A stretch of DNA of 64,000 nucleotides from contig NZ_LDWR01000014.1 of NCBI RefSeq assembly GCF_001039005.1, forward strand, positions 62,001 to 126,000. Direction: 5' to 3'. Shown here in pieces: positions 43,444 to 51,814 of this stretch. The notes beneath the pieces were generated by a model, which was not told where the DNA came from, searched no databases, and saw only the letters and a program-made list of their open reading frames with translations. Position 1 is the first letter of the stretch; each line of letters opens with the position of its first letter. Both the position numbers and the translations under genes were made by a program. Source of the stretch: Burkholderia cepacia. Its GTDB lineage: Bacteria > Pseudomonadota > Gammaproteobacteria > Burkholderiales > Burkholderiaceae.

Positions 43444-43508
43444 GCGCAATCGTCCTTTATTGATCGTCGCGGCTAGCGCTTCGTCACGCGATATTCAGTC
43501 GAATTCCC

Positions 43509-43628
43509 CTACTCGCCTGCCGGCAGGACAGGCCGGCGCCAGTTGAAGAAGAAACCGGGCGGCTTCTGGATTTCCTTCCAGAGGTCCGCGATGATGCGCG
43601 TCCGCGAATCGCCGAACCGGTCGTTTTT
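43509..43628 (-). pseudogene. 3' remnant of an unidentified gene
   Basis: On the minus strand, 39 codons end at a TAG (complement of 43509-43511). They are preceded in the same frame by a TGA (complement of 43629-43631) with no start between. The translation is protein-like and compositionally balanced (RIIADLWKEIQKPPGFFFNW near its middle), unlike shadow frames of GC-rich DNA. It looks like the conserved C-terminus of a lost gene. I cannot name the family. Confidence 0.4.
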
Positions 43629-43752
43629 TCAATCCTGACCGGCCAACGCTTTAGCTCGCATCGCTGTTGTTCGAATTGCCGCATCCCGGTATCAACGCGT
43701 CATCTGTCGTCTTTCCGATCGTCAAAACCATTCCAAAAAACTGGAGCACACC

Positions 43753-45501
43753 ATGAGTCAAGACTTCCAAGACGAACCTGCGTCGCGCCGCGCTTTCCTC
43801 GCCGATATGGCGAAGCTCGCGGCCGCAGGCGTCGTCACCGGCTGGACGCCGCTCTACCAGATTGCGGCCAACGCGCGGACCGCTGACGCGACGCCGCCCG
43901 GCTTCCCGGCCGATATCCCGCTTTACAAGCAGGCGTTCCAGAACTGGAGCGGCGAAATCGCAGTGCAGGACGTGTGGACCGCCGCGCCGCGCTCTGCCGA
44001 CGACGTCGTCGCGGCGGTCAACTGGGCGCGCGCGAACGGTTACCGGATCCGCCCGCGCGGGTACATGCACAACTGGTCGCCGCTGACGCTGGATCCGGGC
44101 GCCGGTGGCGCGAATCTGGTGCTGCTCGATACGACGAAGTCGCTGACGGCCGTCTCCGTCGACACGTCGGCACGTCCGGCGCGCGTCACTGCCCAAACGG
44201 GCATCTCGCTGGAGTCGTTGCTCGCGACGCTCGAGCAGTATGGCCTCGGCGTGATTGCCGCGCCTGCGCCAGGCGACATCACGCTCGGCGGTGCGCTCGC
44301 GATCGATGCACACGGCACTGCCGTGCCGGCGGCCGGTGAAACCTTGCAACCGGGCCACACCTACGGCTCGCTGAGCAACCTCGTGGTCGCGCTCACCGCG
44401 GTCGTGTACGATCCGGCCCGGCAGCAATACGTGCTGCGCCGGTTCGAGCGCAGCGATCCCGAGATCGGCGCGTTCCTCACGCACATCGGGCGGGCTTTCG
44501 TCGTCGAAGTCACGCTGACGGCGGGCCCGAACCAGCGGCTACGCTGCCAGAGCTACGTTGACATTCCGGCATCCGAACTGTTTGCGCCCGCCGGCACATC
44601 GGGCCGCACGATCGCGTCGTTTCTCGATCGTGCGGGCCGGGTGGAAGCCATCTGGTTCCCGTTCACGTCCAGCCCGTGGCTTAAGGTCTGGACGCCGACG
44701 CCCAGCAAACCGTTCCTGTCGCGCGCCGTCACGCAGCCGTACAACTATCCGTTCTCCGATTCGATCTCGCAGTCCATCTCGGACCTCGTCAAACGGATCG
44801 TGATCGGCGGCGAAGGCGCATTGACGCCGCTGTTCGGCCAGACGCAATTGGCCATCACGGCCGCCGGTCTCGCGCTCACGCTCAGCGGGGATATCTGGGG
44901 CTGGTCGCGCACCGTGCTGCAGTACATTCGACCGACGACGCTGCGCGTCACCGCGAACGGCTACGCGGTACTGGCGCGGCGCGCCGACGTGCAGCGCGTG
45001 ATCAGCGAATTCGTGCAGTTCTATCAGAACCGCGTCGACACGTACAAGGCGCGCGGCGAGTATCCGATGAACGGTCCCGTCGAAATCCGTATCACCGGTC
45101 TCGACAAGCCGGCCGATGTCGGCGCCGGCGCGGCCGTGCCCACCCTGTCCGCACTCAAGCCGCGCCCCGACCGGCCGGATTGGGACGTCGCCGTGTGGTT
45201 CGATATTCTGACGTTACCGGGCACGCCGTCTGCCGATCGCTTCTATCGCGAGATCGAGCAATGGATGCTCTCGAACTACACCGGTTCGTATGCGACGCTT
45301 CGCCCCGAATGGTCGAAGGGTTGGGGCTACACCGATACGGCTGCCTGGCAAGACGACACGATGCTCACCCGCACGATTCCGAACCTGCATCGTGAAGGAC
45401 AGCCGGCGTCGAGCACGTGGGATGCGGCGCGCGCGACCCTCGAACGCTACGACCCGAACCGGATCTTCCGGTCGCCGCTGCTGGATCGGTTGATGCCGTA
45501 G
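43753..45501 (+). CDS. Secreted FAD-linked cholesterol-oxidase-like flavoprotein
   Basis: The 582-residue protein has a Tat-type leader (SRRAFLADMAKLAAAG, residues 11-26), so it is probably exported folded with its cofactor. It then shows the vanillyl-alcohol-oxidase FAD fold: RPRGYMHNWSPLTL, where His106 is a candidate for covalent FAD attachment, and an AAPAPGDITLGGALAIDAHG segment for flavin binding. Length and motifs match class II (covalent FAD) cholesterol oxidases of the Brevibacterium type, also known from Burkholderia. The reaction would be 3-beta-hydroxysterol plus O2 to a 3-ketosteroid and H2O2. It stands alone, so a tie to the lipopeptide is not shown, although the sterol link is notable because occidiofungin-type antifungals attack fungi. 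Confidence 0.85.
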   Translation: MSQDFQDEPASRRAFLADMAKLAAAGVVTGWTPLYQIAANARTADATPPGFPADIPLYKQAFQNWSGEIAVQDVWTAAPRSADDVVAAVNWARANGYRIRPRGYMHNWSPLTLDPGAGGANLVLLDTTKSLTAVSVDTSARPARVTAQTGISLESLLATLEQYGLGVIAAPAPGDITLGGALAIDAHGTAVPAAGETLQPGHTYGSLSNLVVALTAVVYDPARQQYVLRRFERSDPEIGAFLTHIGRAFVVEVTLTAGPNQRLRCQSYVDIPASELFAPAGTSGRTIASFLDRAGRVEAIWFPFTSSPWLKVWTPTPSKPFLSRAVTQPYNYPFSDSISQSISDLVKRIVIGGEGALTPLFGQTQLAITAAGLALTLSGDIWGWSRTVLQYIRPTTLRVTANGYAVLARRADVQRVISEFVQFYQNRVDTYKARGEYPMNGPVEIRITGLDKPADVGAGAAVPTLSALKPRPDRPDWDVAVWFDILTLPGTPSADRFYREIEQWMLSNYTGSYATLRPEWSKGWGYTDTAAWQDDTMLTRTIPNLHREGQPASSTWDAARATLERYDPNRIFRSPLLDRLMP

Positions 45502-45531
45502 CAATCCCGGCGGACGCCGGAGTCGAAATTC

Positions 45532-45777
45532 GTGGATTTTGCCGATGGCGTTCGCTTGAACGCCAATCTTGGCACGCCGGATGACGGCGGCGAAGACCTG
45601 CTTGCGCACTTCTCCGAGGTTCAGGGAAGTGGCTTCAAATCGCTTCAGGAGGGCCGGAAGGTCAGCTTCGAGTTCAAGCAGGGCCCCAGGGGGAAGCAGG
45701 CTGCCAGCATCGAGCCGCTGTCAGTTTTCCCCGCAGCGAATACGCCCGTTCAGGACAACGATCAGGCCGACGCCTGA
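45532..45777 (+). pseudogene. Degenerate CspA-type cold-shock protein
   Basis: The last ~60 residues are a cold-shock domain (TPDDGGEDLLAHFSEVQ, then GSGFKSLQEGRKVSFEFKQG). The N-terminal part, which should carry VKWFN and the RNP1 motif KGFGFI, is replaced by an unrelated short run (GVRLNANLG). RNP2 has Leu for the usual Phe in DLFAHFS. Only a GTG start without a clear ribosome site is available. With the nucleic-acid-binding strands gone, it is probably non-functional. Confidence 0.6.
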
Positions 45778-45792
45778 TCGCTGCAAGCCTGG

Positions 45793-45812
45793 AGCCGGGC
45801 GCACGCCCGGCT
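45793..45812. terminator. Strong hairpin between convergent genes
   Basis: AGCCGGGC (45793-45800), loop GCAC, GCCCGGCT (45805-45812): a perfect eight-pair GC stem between the cold-shock remnant and the end of the minus-strand sigma gene. It may serve as a bidirectional terminator, although no long U-tract follows on either strand. Confidence 0.55.
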
Positions 45813-45816
45813 TGCC

Positions 45817-47808
45817 TTAGCGCTCAAGAAAGGGCCTGAGCTTGTCCGCCCGGCTGGGATGCATCAGTTTGCGCATCGCCTTGCTCTCAATCTGACGGAT
45901 CCGCTCGCGGGTCACGTCGAACTGCTTGCCGACCTCTTCAAGCGTGTGATCGGAGTTGGTGTCGAGCCCGAATCGCATCCGCAGAACCTTGGCCTCGCGC
46001 GGCGACAACGCGCTGAGCGCCTCGTCGATCGCCGCGCGCATGTTCGCCTGAATCGCGGCCTCAGCCGGCGAACTCGCCGAGACATCCTCGATCATGTCGC
46101 CGAGCGTTGCATCGGCGTCGTCACCCACCGGGGTTTCGAGCGAGACAGGTTGCTTGGCGATCTTGAGGATGCCGAGCACTTTTTCCTCGGACATCTCCAT
46201 GCGCTTTGCCAACACGGCGGGATGCGCTTCCTGCCCTGTCTGTTGCAAGATTTCGCGCGATATCCGGTTCAGCTTGTTGATCGTCTCGATCATGTGGACC
46301 GGCACGCGAATGGTCCGCGCCTGATCGGCGAGCGCACGCGTGACAGCCTGCCGGACCCACCAGGTCGCGTAAGTCGAGAACTTCCAGCCGCGCCGGTATT
46401 CGAACTTGTCCACGGCCTTCATCAAGCCGATATTGCCCTCCTGGATCAAATCCAGGAACTGCATGCCGCGGTTCACGTACTTCTTTGCGATTGAAATGAC
46501 AAGACGAAGGTTCGCCTCGATCATCTCGCGCTTGGCCTGCCGCATTTTCAGTTCCGCGGCACTCATCTGGCGGTTGATCTGCTTGAGCTGCTGGAGTGGC
46601 AACGAGACCCGGGACTCGATGTCGACGAGTTTCTGCTGCGCCGCCTGAATCGCCGGCTGATGTCGCTCGAGCGCCGCGCCAAACTGCTGCGAGGTCGCCG
46701 CCGCGCGGTTCGTCCATTCGAGGTCGGTCTCGTGGCCCGGGAACGACTCGACAAACGCGTCGCGCGGCATGCCGCAACGGTCGACAGCAATCGCCAGGAT
46801 GCTGCGCTCGATCGCGCGGACCTCGGTCACCTGCCCATGCACAATGGCGCACAGGCGGTCGATGGTCTTGGCCGTAAAGCGGATCGGCGCGAGTTCCCGC
46901 TGGATCGCCGTGCGCACTTGCGCAACTGCTGCGGAACGTGCATCTCCTGTGACAGGCAGATCCGGCAACTGCGCGAACAGTGCACGCACACGCGCAAAAA
47001 TCACGAGACTGTCGTTCGTGAGTTCTTCGAGGCGTGCCGCGTTCACCTTCTCCGAATCCCCGGCGTCCGTTTCGATGCCGTCTTCGTCCGACTCATCGTC
47101 GGCAGCGAGTGCTTCCGCATCCTCTTCCTGGGACTCCGGCGCCATTTCGCTTTCATCGGCGTCGACACGGATGCCATCGACCAGTTCGTCGATGCGCAGT
47201 TCGCCGGCAACGATGCGGTCGACATCGGCAAGAATCGTGGACACGATCGACGGACACGCGGCAATCGCTTGAATCATGTCCTGCAGACCATCTTCGATCC
47301 GTTTCGCGACCTCGATTTCACCTGCGCGGGTCAGCAGTTCGCTGGCCCCCATCTCACGCATGTACATCCGAACCGGATCCGTGGTGCGGCCAAATTCGGA
47401 ATCGACGGTCGACAACGCAGCTTCCGCTTCCTCGTCCGCCTGATCGTCTGATGCCGCGGCCGGCGCAGCGTCGGTTAACAGGAGCGCTTCGGCGTCCGGC
47501 GCTTGTTCGTATACGGCCACGCCCATGTCGCTGAACGTGCTGACGATGGTGTCCATCGCCGCCGTTTGGGTAAAGTTGTCGGGCAGGTGATCGTTGATGT
47601 CCGCGTGGGTGAGATAGCCGCGCTCGCGACCGAGCGCGATCAACGCGCGCATCTGGTGCTGGCGCTCCTCATTCTGGCGTGCCAGGGACGCGACGTCCGT
47701 CGGTGTCAGGGCCTGGGCCTGGGCCTTTCCCTTTGACACACGGCGGCCGGCTTTTGCCGTGGCGGTGATTTCAGGGGATATAGAATCGTTCCGATCAGGA
47801 ATTGCCAA
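45817..47808 (-). CDS. rpoD: RpoD-family sigma-70 factor (probable paralogue)
   Basis: Region 1.2 ([18 protein letters not shown]), a long acidic non-conserved insert, regions 2.1-2.4 ([20 protein letters not shown] and [20 protein letters not shown]), region 3, and region 4.2 ([19 protein letters not shown]) are all present, so this is a primary-type sigma factor. The start is not obvious. I chose TTG at 47808, six bases after GAGGAG (complement of 47815-47820), giving 663 residues. An ATG just after the same site is out of frame, and longer in-frame starts lack signals. The usual rpoD neighbour dnaG is absent and the flanks are accessory, so I infer an extra RpoD paralogue, as many Burkholderia carry, rather than the housekeeping copy. 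Confidence 0.9.
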   Translation of the reverse strand: MAIPDRNDSISPEITATAKAGRRVSKGKAQAQALTPTDVASLARQNEERQHQMRALIALGRERGYLTHADINDHLPDNFTQTAAMDTIVSTFSDMGVAVYEQAPDAEALLLTDAAPAAASDDQADEEAEAALSTVDSEFGRTTDPVRMYMREMGASELLTRAGEIEVAKRIEDGLQDMIQAIAACPSIVSTILADVDRIVAGELRIDELVDGIRVDADESEMAPESQEEDAEALAADDESDEDGIETDAGDSEKVNAARLEELTNDSLVIFARVRALFAQLPDLPVTGDARSAAVAQVRTAIQRELAPIRFTAKTIDRLCAIVHGQVTEVRAIERSILAIAVDRCGMPRDAFVESFPGHETDLEWTNRAAATSQQFGAALERHQPAIQAAQQKLVDIESRVSLPLQQLKQINRQMSAAELKMRQAKREMIEANLRLVISIAKKYVNRGMQFLDLIQEGNIGLMKAVDKFEYRRGWKFSTYATWWVRQAVTRALADQARTIRVPVHMIETINKLNRISREILQQTGQEAHPAVLAKRMEMSEEKVLGILKIAKQPVSLETPVGDDADATLGDMIEDVSASSPAEAAIQANMRAAIDEALSALSPREAKVLRMRFGLDTNSDHTLEEVGKQFDVTRERIRQIESKAMRKLMHPSRADKLRPFLER

Positions 47809-47814
47809 TACATG

Positions 47815-47820
47815 CTCCTC
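47815..47820 (-). promoter_or_regulatory. Ribosome binding site deciding the sigma-factor start
   Basis: GAGGAG on the minus strand is six bases from an in-frame TTG, but it is followed even sooner by an out-of-frame ATG (complement of 47811-47813). That ATG opens a ~35-codon frame overlapping the sigma gene's start. This could be a leader-peptide arrangement or merely chance. Confidence 0.4.
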
Positions 47821-48162
47821 GACAGATGAGCCGACGATCGTCGTGCACATGACACCAGAAGAATGGGTTGCCTGCCGGGATGCGAACGGAATCGTGTACG
47901 CACGGATAGTCGAGGGCGGGACGCCTCGCGCGAAATCCGTGTGTGCAGCTTGTGGGGGGCGTGAATGATACCGGAATGTATCGTGCGGCGCAACTTTGAC
48001 GGCGGACATTCGCGGCCGTGGCGCATCGAATGTCTGGAAAACTGCCTGTAGCGGCGTCAACAAGTGGCTTCCCCGAACGTCCGCCAAGGCCGGCGGATTC
48101 AACCGGTCGCTGCAACAGCTTGATGGAATCGTTCAGCCGGTGTATCGAAGGCATGCGCTGGC
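47821..48162. other. Intergenic region upstream of the sigma gene
   Basis: About 340 bases upstream of the sigma-factor ribosome site, reaching the end of the HD/DUF6817-like gene. The sigma frame stays open through it without plausible starts. I see no tRNA or clear repeat. It presumably holds the sigma promoter. Confidence 0.5.
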
Positions 48163-49065
48163 TTATTGACGGATACGGCTCAGGATCTGCTGATAGATCC
48201 CGGGCGCATTCCGATGAGTTGCACGTGCAGCCATAGCGAGTTGCTCCCCCAGGAACCGCCACCCTTGACCGGGAATCCGTGCATCCCATGGCGCGCCCCA
48301 GCCATCGAGATTGGCGATTCCCGTCGACGCCTCCACATACGCGGCGTGAAAATCGCCGGCCTGCAGCCGCAAGGCGGCCAGCAGGAACCTCGGCTCCGCA
48401 CATTGGGGCGCGAGCTGGATGCAGGCCCTGAGCGCTTGCGAGGCATGGCTGGAGGGAGCGGCGAGTGCATGCTCATACAACGTGGACAACCGACGTTCCT
48501 GTACGTCGCTGATGCTGGGAGCGCGGATGAACGACCGCGGCACGAAGCCAATGCTTCGGAATCCTTTGCACATAACGGACAACCACGACCCGTCGATCCT
48601 GAACAGGGTTCTGCGTTGCTCGGCTTCGTTGGCGAGATCGAGCAGTCGCAATGCCCTGCACTGTGCGGCCGTCACATGCAGCTCACCGTCGCCCGCGTGC
48701 GTCCGAATGCGTAAAGGCCTGCGCACCGGCGCGAGGTCAAGGCGCTCGGACGCTCGACGAAGGCTGTCCCGATCGAGGACGCAAAATGCATGGGCGAGCG
48801 CTTCGATCCGTTGGCCGACCACCATCGCAACCCGTTCGCGTTCGCCGGGTGCCACGACGCGATGGCGGAAGTACTGGGTCGAGTAGATGCTGTGAATCAG
48901 GCCTGCGAGACAGGTGTCGGGTTCGGCGCCCCATCCCGACAGCACCTCGTAGGTCCCCAGCAGGTGATCCCAGAGCGTCGAGCCGGAATGCGCGATGCGC
49001 ATCGCATCCGCGACGAGGGCCAGCGTGGCGTTCAGACGATCCGCGTCGATGGGGGCGTCGCGCAT
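48163..49065 (-). CDS. HD/DUF6817-like protein with helical C-terminal part
   Basis: The 300-residue protein has an N-terminal ~130 residues matching my memory of the DUF6817/HD-like pattern: LWDHLLGTYEVLSGWGAE and then CLAGLIHSIYST, with spaced His residues that could bind metal. The C-terminal half is helical and TPR-like (LYEHALAAPSS, LAALRLQAGDFHAAYVEAS). It is the last gene of a four-gene operon, 14 bases after the cupin oxygenase gene. Such proteins occur beside tailoring enzymes in natural-product and glycan clusters, but no reaction is established that I can name. Function unknown; possibly a phosphohydrolase. Confidence 0.7.
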   Translation of the reverse strand: MRDAPIDADRLNATLALVADAMRIAHSGSTLWDHLLGTYEVLSGWGAEPDTCLAGLIHSIYSTQYFRHRVVAPGERERVAMVVGQRIEALAHAFCVLDRDSLRRASERLDLAPVRRPLRIRTHAGDGELHVTAAQCRALRLLDLANEAEQRRTLFRIDGSWLSVMCKGFRSIGFVPRSFIRAPSISDVQERRLSTLYEHALAAPSSHASQALRACIQLAPQCAEPRFLLAALRLQAGDFHAAYVEASTGIANLDGWGAPWDARIPGQGWRFLGEQLAMAARATHRNAPGIYQQILSRIRQ

Positions 49066-49079
49066 TGCAGGCCACGCGC

Positions 49080-49967
49080 TCAGGTACGTCCGGCCTTGTT
49101 CGCGACACTTGCGAGGCGCGGCGCGATGCGCTTGCCGTCGAACGATGTGAGCGTGTCTCGTAGCGCGGCGATACAGGTTGCGATATGGGGTTCCAGCTCG
49201 GCAACGCCGGTAGGGCCCGCGCCGGTCATGAACGGCCGCATGGCGTCCGGCATGCCGGCCAGCGACGCTTTCAGCGCGTCGAGCAGGACGTCGCCGACCG
49301 TCGCGCCGCTGTGATTGAATGCCATGTTCAGCGCGAGCGATCCGCCGTCACCCGCCCTCGCCTTGTGCCACAAGCCGGGCGGCAGGCAGAGCAGGTCGCC
49401 CGGATAAAGCGTGACCTTGCGGATCGTCTGCCGCGCGACGGCTCGATGCACGGCGGCCATGTCGGTGCGCGTCGAATTCTCGGTCGGAAACAACGTATGA
49501 GGCGACGTGGCGTACCACCAGGTCTTCTCGCCATCGAGTTGTAAGGTGGTGGCGGTCCTCGCGTCGTAATGAAAATCGAAGCCCGAGGATGGCGGCGAAA
49601 GATACGCGCGGAAATCGACCCGCCCGGCAAAGCCGATTTCCCGCCGGACGTTGCGGGCCGCCGTCCACAGCGAACGGTGCGCAAGCTGCATGTCCGTCAC
49701 GCAGATCGTGGCCCCGGCTTCGTACATCTCCCGGATATCGGCGGGACCGATGGTCGCCTGCTTCAAGCCGCCGAACACGCAGCGAATCTCGGTGACCTTG
49801 TCCAATCCGAAGATCATGCGCGACGGTTTCATCAGGAAATCGAATTTCCCCGGTTGCCCGCGAATCAGGAGCGGGCGTTTGCCGAAAGACTCGCGCAGGA
49901 ACGCATCGATCGATATCGGATCGAGAATTTTCGCGAGGGTCGCGCGTGGGTTCGCTTGGGCTTTCAC
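49080..49967 (-). CDS. JmjC/cupin-4 family Fe(II)/2-oxoglutarate oxygenase
   Basis: Translation starts at GTG (49967), overlapping the stop of the transketolase C-half gene (GTGA), and gives 295 residues. The facial triad is visible: His133 and Asp135 in FDFHYDAR, and His201 in PPGLWHKAR. The intervening LQLDGEKTWWY is typical of cupin-4/JmjC hydroxylases such as YcfD/RoxA, which hydroxylate side chains of proteins. N-terminal FLRESFGKRPLLIRG also fits that family. In this operon it could hydroxylate a peptide or a sugar-bearing intermediate. Because relatives act on ribosomal proteins, the nearby Lys/Arg-rich small protein is an obvious candidate substrate (inference). Confidence 0.85.
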   Translation of the reverse strand: MKAQANPRATLAKILDPISIDAFLRESFGKRPLLIRGQPGKFDFLMKPSRMIFGLDKVTEIRCVFGGLKQATIGPADIREMYEAGATICVTDMQLAHRSLWTAARNVRREIGFAGRVDFRAYLSPPSSGFDFHYDARTATTLQLDGEKTWWYATSPHTLFPTENSTRTDMAAVHRAVARQTIRKVTLYPGDLLCLPPGLWHKARAGDGGSLALNMAFNHSGATVGDVLLDALKASLAGMPDAMRPFMTGAGPTGVAELEPHIATCIAALRDTLTSFDGKRIAPRLASVANKAGRT

Positions 49968-50872
49968 GTCATGTTTTCCTTAATGCGGCGCACGAGGGCA
50001 TCGGTGTCGAGGCCATGCGCGCGTCTCAGGTCGGCGATGGCACCCGATTCGCCATGCCAACCCGACGGCCACGACAGAGCGCGCACGGTGACGCCAGGCG
50101 GGGCGATCCTGCGAACGGTGTCGGCCAGGCCGCCGGCCGGTCCATGGTCTTCGAGGACCACGATGCCGCGCAGACGTGGCTGGCTCGTGATCCACTGAGC
50201 GAGCACGGTTTCGCCGAGATGCGCGATGTGCCGCCACGGAATCGGCACGCCGTCGGCAGCCAGCGCCTGCACGGCCTCCTGTGCCCAGTGCGATGCGTAT
50301 CCGCACGACAGCAGCACGGTCTCGCCGGCCACGCCGTTGCCTCGCACGACGCCCGGCGGCAGCCGCAGGTCGCCGACCGGTTCCCGGCTCGTTCTCACGT
50401 AGGCCGGCCGCGGCGAAGCGGCCAACGACCCGACGGCCAGTTCGACGTCGGCGGTGTCCGCGGGCGCCCAGAGATCCACGCCGCCGATGGATGCGAGGAC
50501 ACCGAGGTCCGACAGGCTGGCATGGCTCGCGCCATTGGTGCCGCTCGCCGCGCCCGCATGCGAGCCGATCATCACGACGGGCAGCCCCTGCGACGCGACG
50601 CAGGTGCGGATCTGATCCGCACCCCGATGGCACAGGAATGCGCTGAACGAGAACACCCAGGGCCATTGCCCGCTCACGGCCAGCCCGGCCGCGACGCCGA
50701 TGAGCGCCTGTTCCGCTATGCCGGCCTGAACGAAGCGCGAGAACACGGGCCGCCCCTGCGCGTCGTACAAGCCGTAGGAATCGCCCAGGTCGCCGTCGAG
50801 CACCCAGATACGGTCGCTCTGTTCGGCCCTCCTTCGCAGCTCGTCGACAATCGATAGCGCCAGTCTTTTCAT
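49964..50872 (-). CDS. Transketolase-like, C-terminal (pyrimidine-binding) half
   Basis: The 302-residue protein corresponds to the central and C-terminal domains of transketolase: IWVLDGDLGDS, RFVQAGIAEQALIGVAAGLA with the conserved catalytic Glu, and a C-terminal domain ending with GIVVLEDHGPAGGLA. It must pair with the N-terminal half encoded 12 bases upstream to form the thiamine-diphosphate enzyme. Split transketolases of this kind occur in archaea and in secondary-metabolite and surface-sugar clusters, where they transfer a two-carbon ketol unit. Central metabolism normally uses a single-chain enzyme, so this one probably has a dedicated pathway role. Confidence 0.9.
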   Translation of the reverse strand: MKRLALSIVDELRRRAEQSDRIWVLDGDLGDSYGLYDAQGRPVFSRFVQAGIAEQALIGVAAGLAVSGQWPWVFSFSAFLCHRGADQIRTCVASQGLPVVMIGSHAGAASGTNGASHASLSDLGVLASIGGVDLWAPADTADVELAVGSLAASPRPAYVRTSREPVGDLRLPPGVVRGNGVAGETVLLSCGYASHWAQEAVQALAADGVPIPWRHIAHLGETVLAQWITSQPRLRGIVVLEDHGPAGGLADTVRRIAPPGVTVRALSWPSGWHGESGAIADLRRAHGLDTDALVRRIKENMT

Positions 50873-50884
50873 GCGGCAAACCTC

Positions 50885-51742
50885 TCATCGATCCGGAGCG
50901 TGGCCGGAGCCCGCGATGCGCGCCCACTCGTCGCCGGACAATTGGGTGCAGTGGCGACGAAACCGATCGAGTTGGAGCCCGAGGCCGTGACCCTTGACGG
51001 TTCGCGCCAGCAGGACGGTCGGCCCATGCCGGGGCCCTTTGGCATGCGCATGCACGAAGCCGGTCAATGCGTCGATGTCGTGTCCGTCCACTTCATCCGC
51101 GCGCCAGCCGAATGCGCGCCACTTGGCGAGGGCGTCGGGCAAGGGCGTGGAATCCAGCCGCGCGTCGTGCGCCCAGCCGCATTCCTGTTCCCCATTGAGA
51201 TCCACGACCACGTGCAGATTCGGCACGCCGTGGCGGGCCGCCAGCATCGCGGCTTCCCAGACCATGCCTTCCTGGCATTCCCCATCACCCAGCACCACCC
51301 ACACGTGGCGCGCGTCGCATGCGAGCGCCATGCCCAGCCCGATGGCGACGCCCTGCCCGAGCGCCCCCGACGAGAAATCCATGCAGGCCAGCCGGGTGCG
51401 ATCGGGGTGCCCCTGCAGCGGGGAGCCGGCAGTACCGAACGTGTCGAGCGGCCCCAGGTCGACGCCGGCCTGCTGCAACACCGCATAGAGCGCCATGCTC
51501 GCATGGCCTTTCGACAGCAACAGGGCGTCGCCTGTCGCGTCGAGCGCGGACATCGCACGCGCGGCGAACAGCGCGAGCAGGATGTCGACGCAGCTCAAGG
51601 TGCCGCCCAGATGGCCGCCGCCGTTGGCGCGCAATCCTGCCAATATCGCCTGCCGCACCCGCAGTGCTACACTGGGATCGGCCAGTTCTGGCCGCACCAG
51701 CTGTCTGTCGGACGTCGCGCGCTTGCCGGTAGTGTTATTCAT
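50885..51742 (-). CDS. Transketolase-like, N-terminal (TPP pyrophosphate-binding) half
   Basis: The 285-residue protein has GGGHLGGTLSCVDILLALF, SKGHASMALYAVL and the thiamine-diphosphate/metal motif GDGECQEGMVWEAAMLAA ending in VVDLN. It is the first gene of the minus-strand operon N-half, C-half, oxygenase, HD/DUF6817-like. It diverges from the glycosyltransferase gene at 51815 across a 72-base gap, which must hold both promoters. The upstream start context is weak. Confidence 0.9.
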   Translation of the reverse strand: MNNTTGKRATSDRQLVRPELADPSVALRVRQAILAGLRANGGGHLGGTLSCVDILLALFAARAMSALDATGDALLLSKGHASMALYAVLQQAGVDLGPLDTFGTAGSPLQGHPDRTRLACMDFSSGALGQGVAIGLGMALACDARHVWVVLGDGECQEGMVWEAAMLAARHGVPNLHVVVDLNGEQECGWAHDARLDSTPLPDALAKWRAFGWRADEVDGHDIDALTGFVHAHAKGPRHGPTVLLARTVKGHGLGLQLDRFRRHCTQLSGDEWARIAGSGHAPDR

Positions 51743-51814
51743 CTCGGATGCGATTCCCTTTGCAGGACGGGGATCGATACTGCCCTGACACTAGGATTCT
51801 CAAGGAAAGCCAAC

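Larger units (their letters stand above)
42840..43752. other. AT-rich intergenic island between divergent regulator and oxidase genes
   Basis: From about 42950 to 43480 the base composition drops sharply below the surrounding DNA, with runs such as AACAAAAAAAT and repeated TTTCCGTTT. The island contains the inverted repeat GCGAAT-AAAT-ATTCGC (43428-43443) and the perfect 12-base palindrome CCTGCCGGCAGG (43516-43527). A 39-codon gene remnant lies at its right end. It must hold the promoters of the LuxR gene and perhaps of the oxidase. Its composition suggests foreign DNA or a large regulatory region. Confidence 0.6.

Noticed and set aside
45817..48102. Longer sigma-factor frame starting at 48102
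   Set aside because: The extra ~98 residues are not sigma-like and have no ribosome site; TTG at 47808 fits better.
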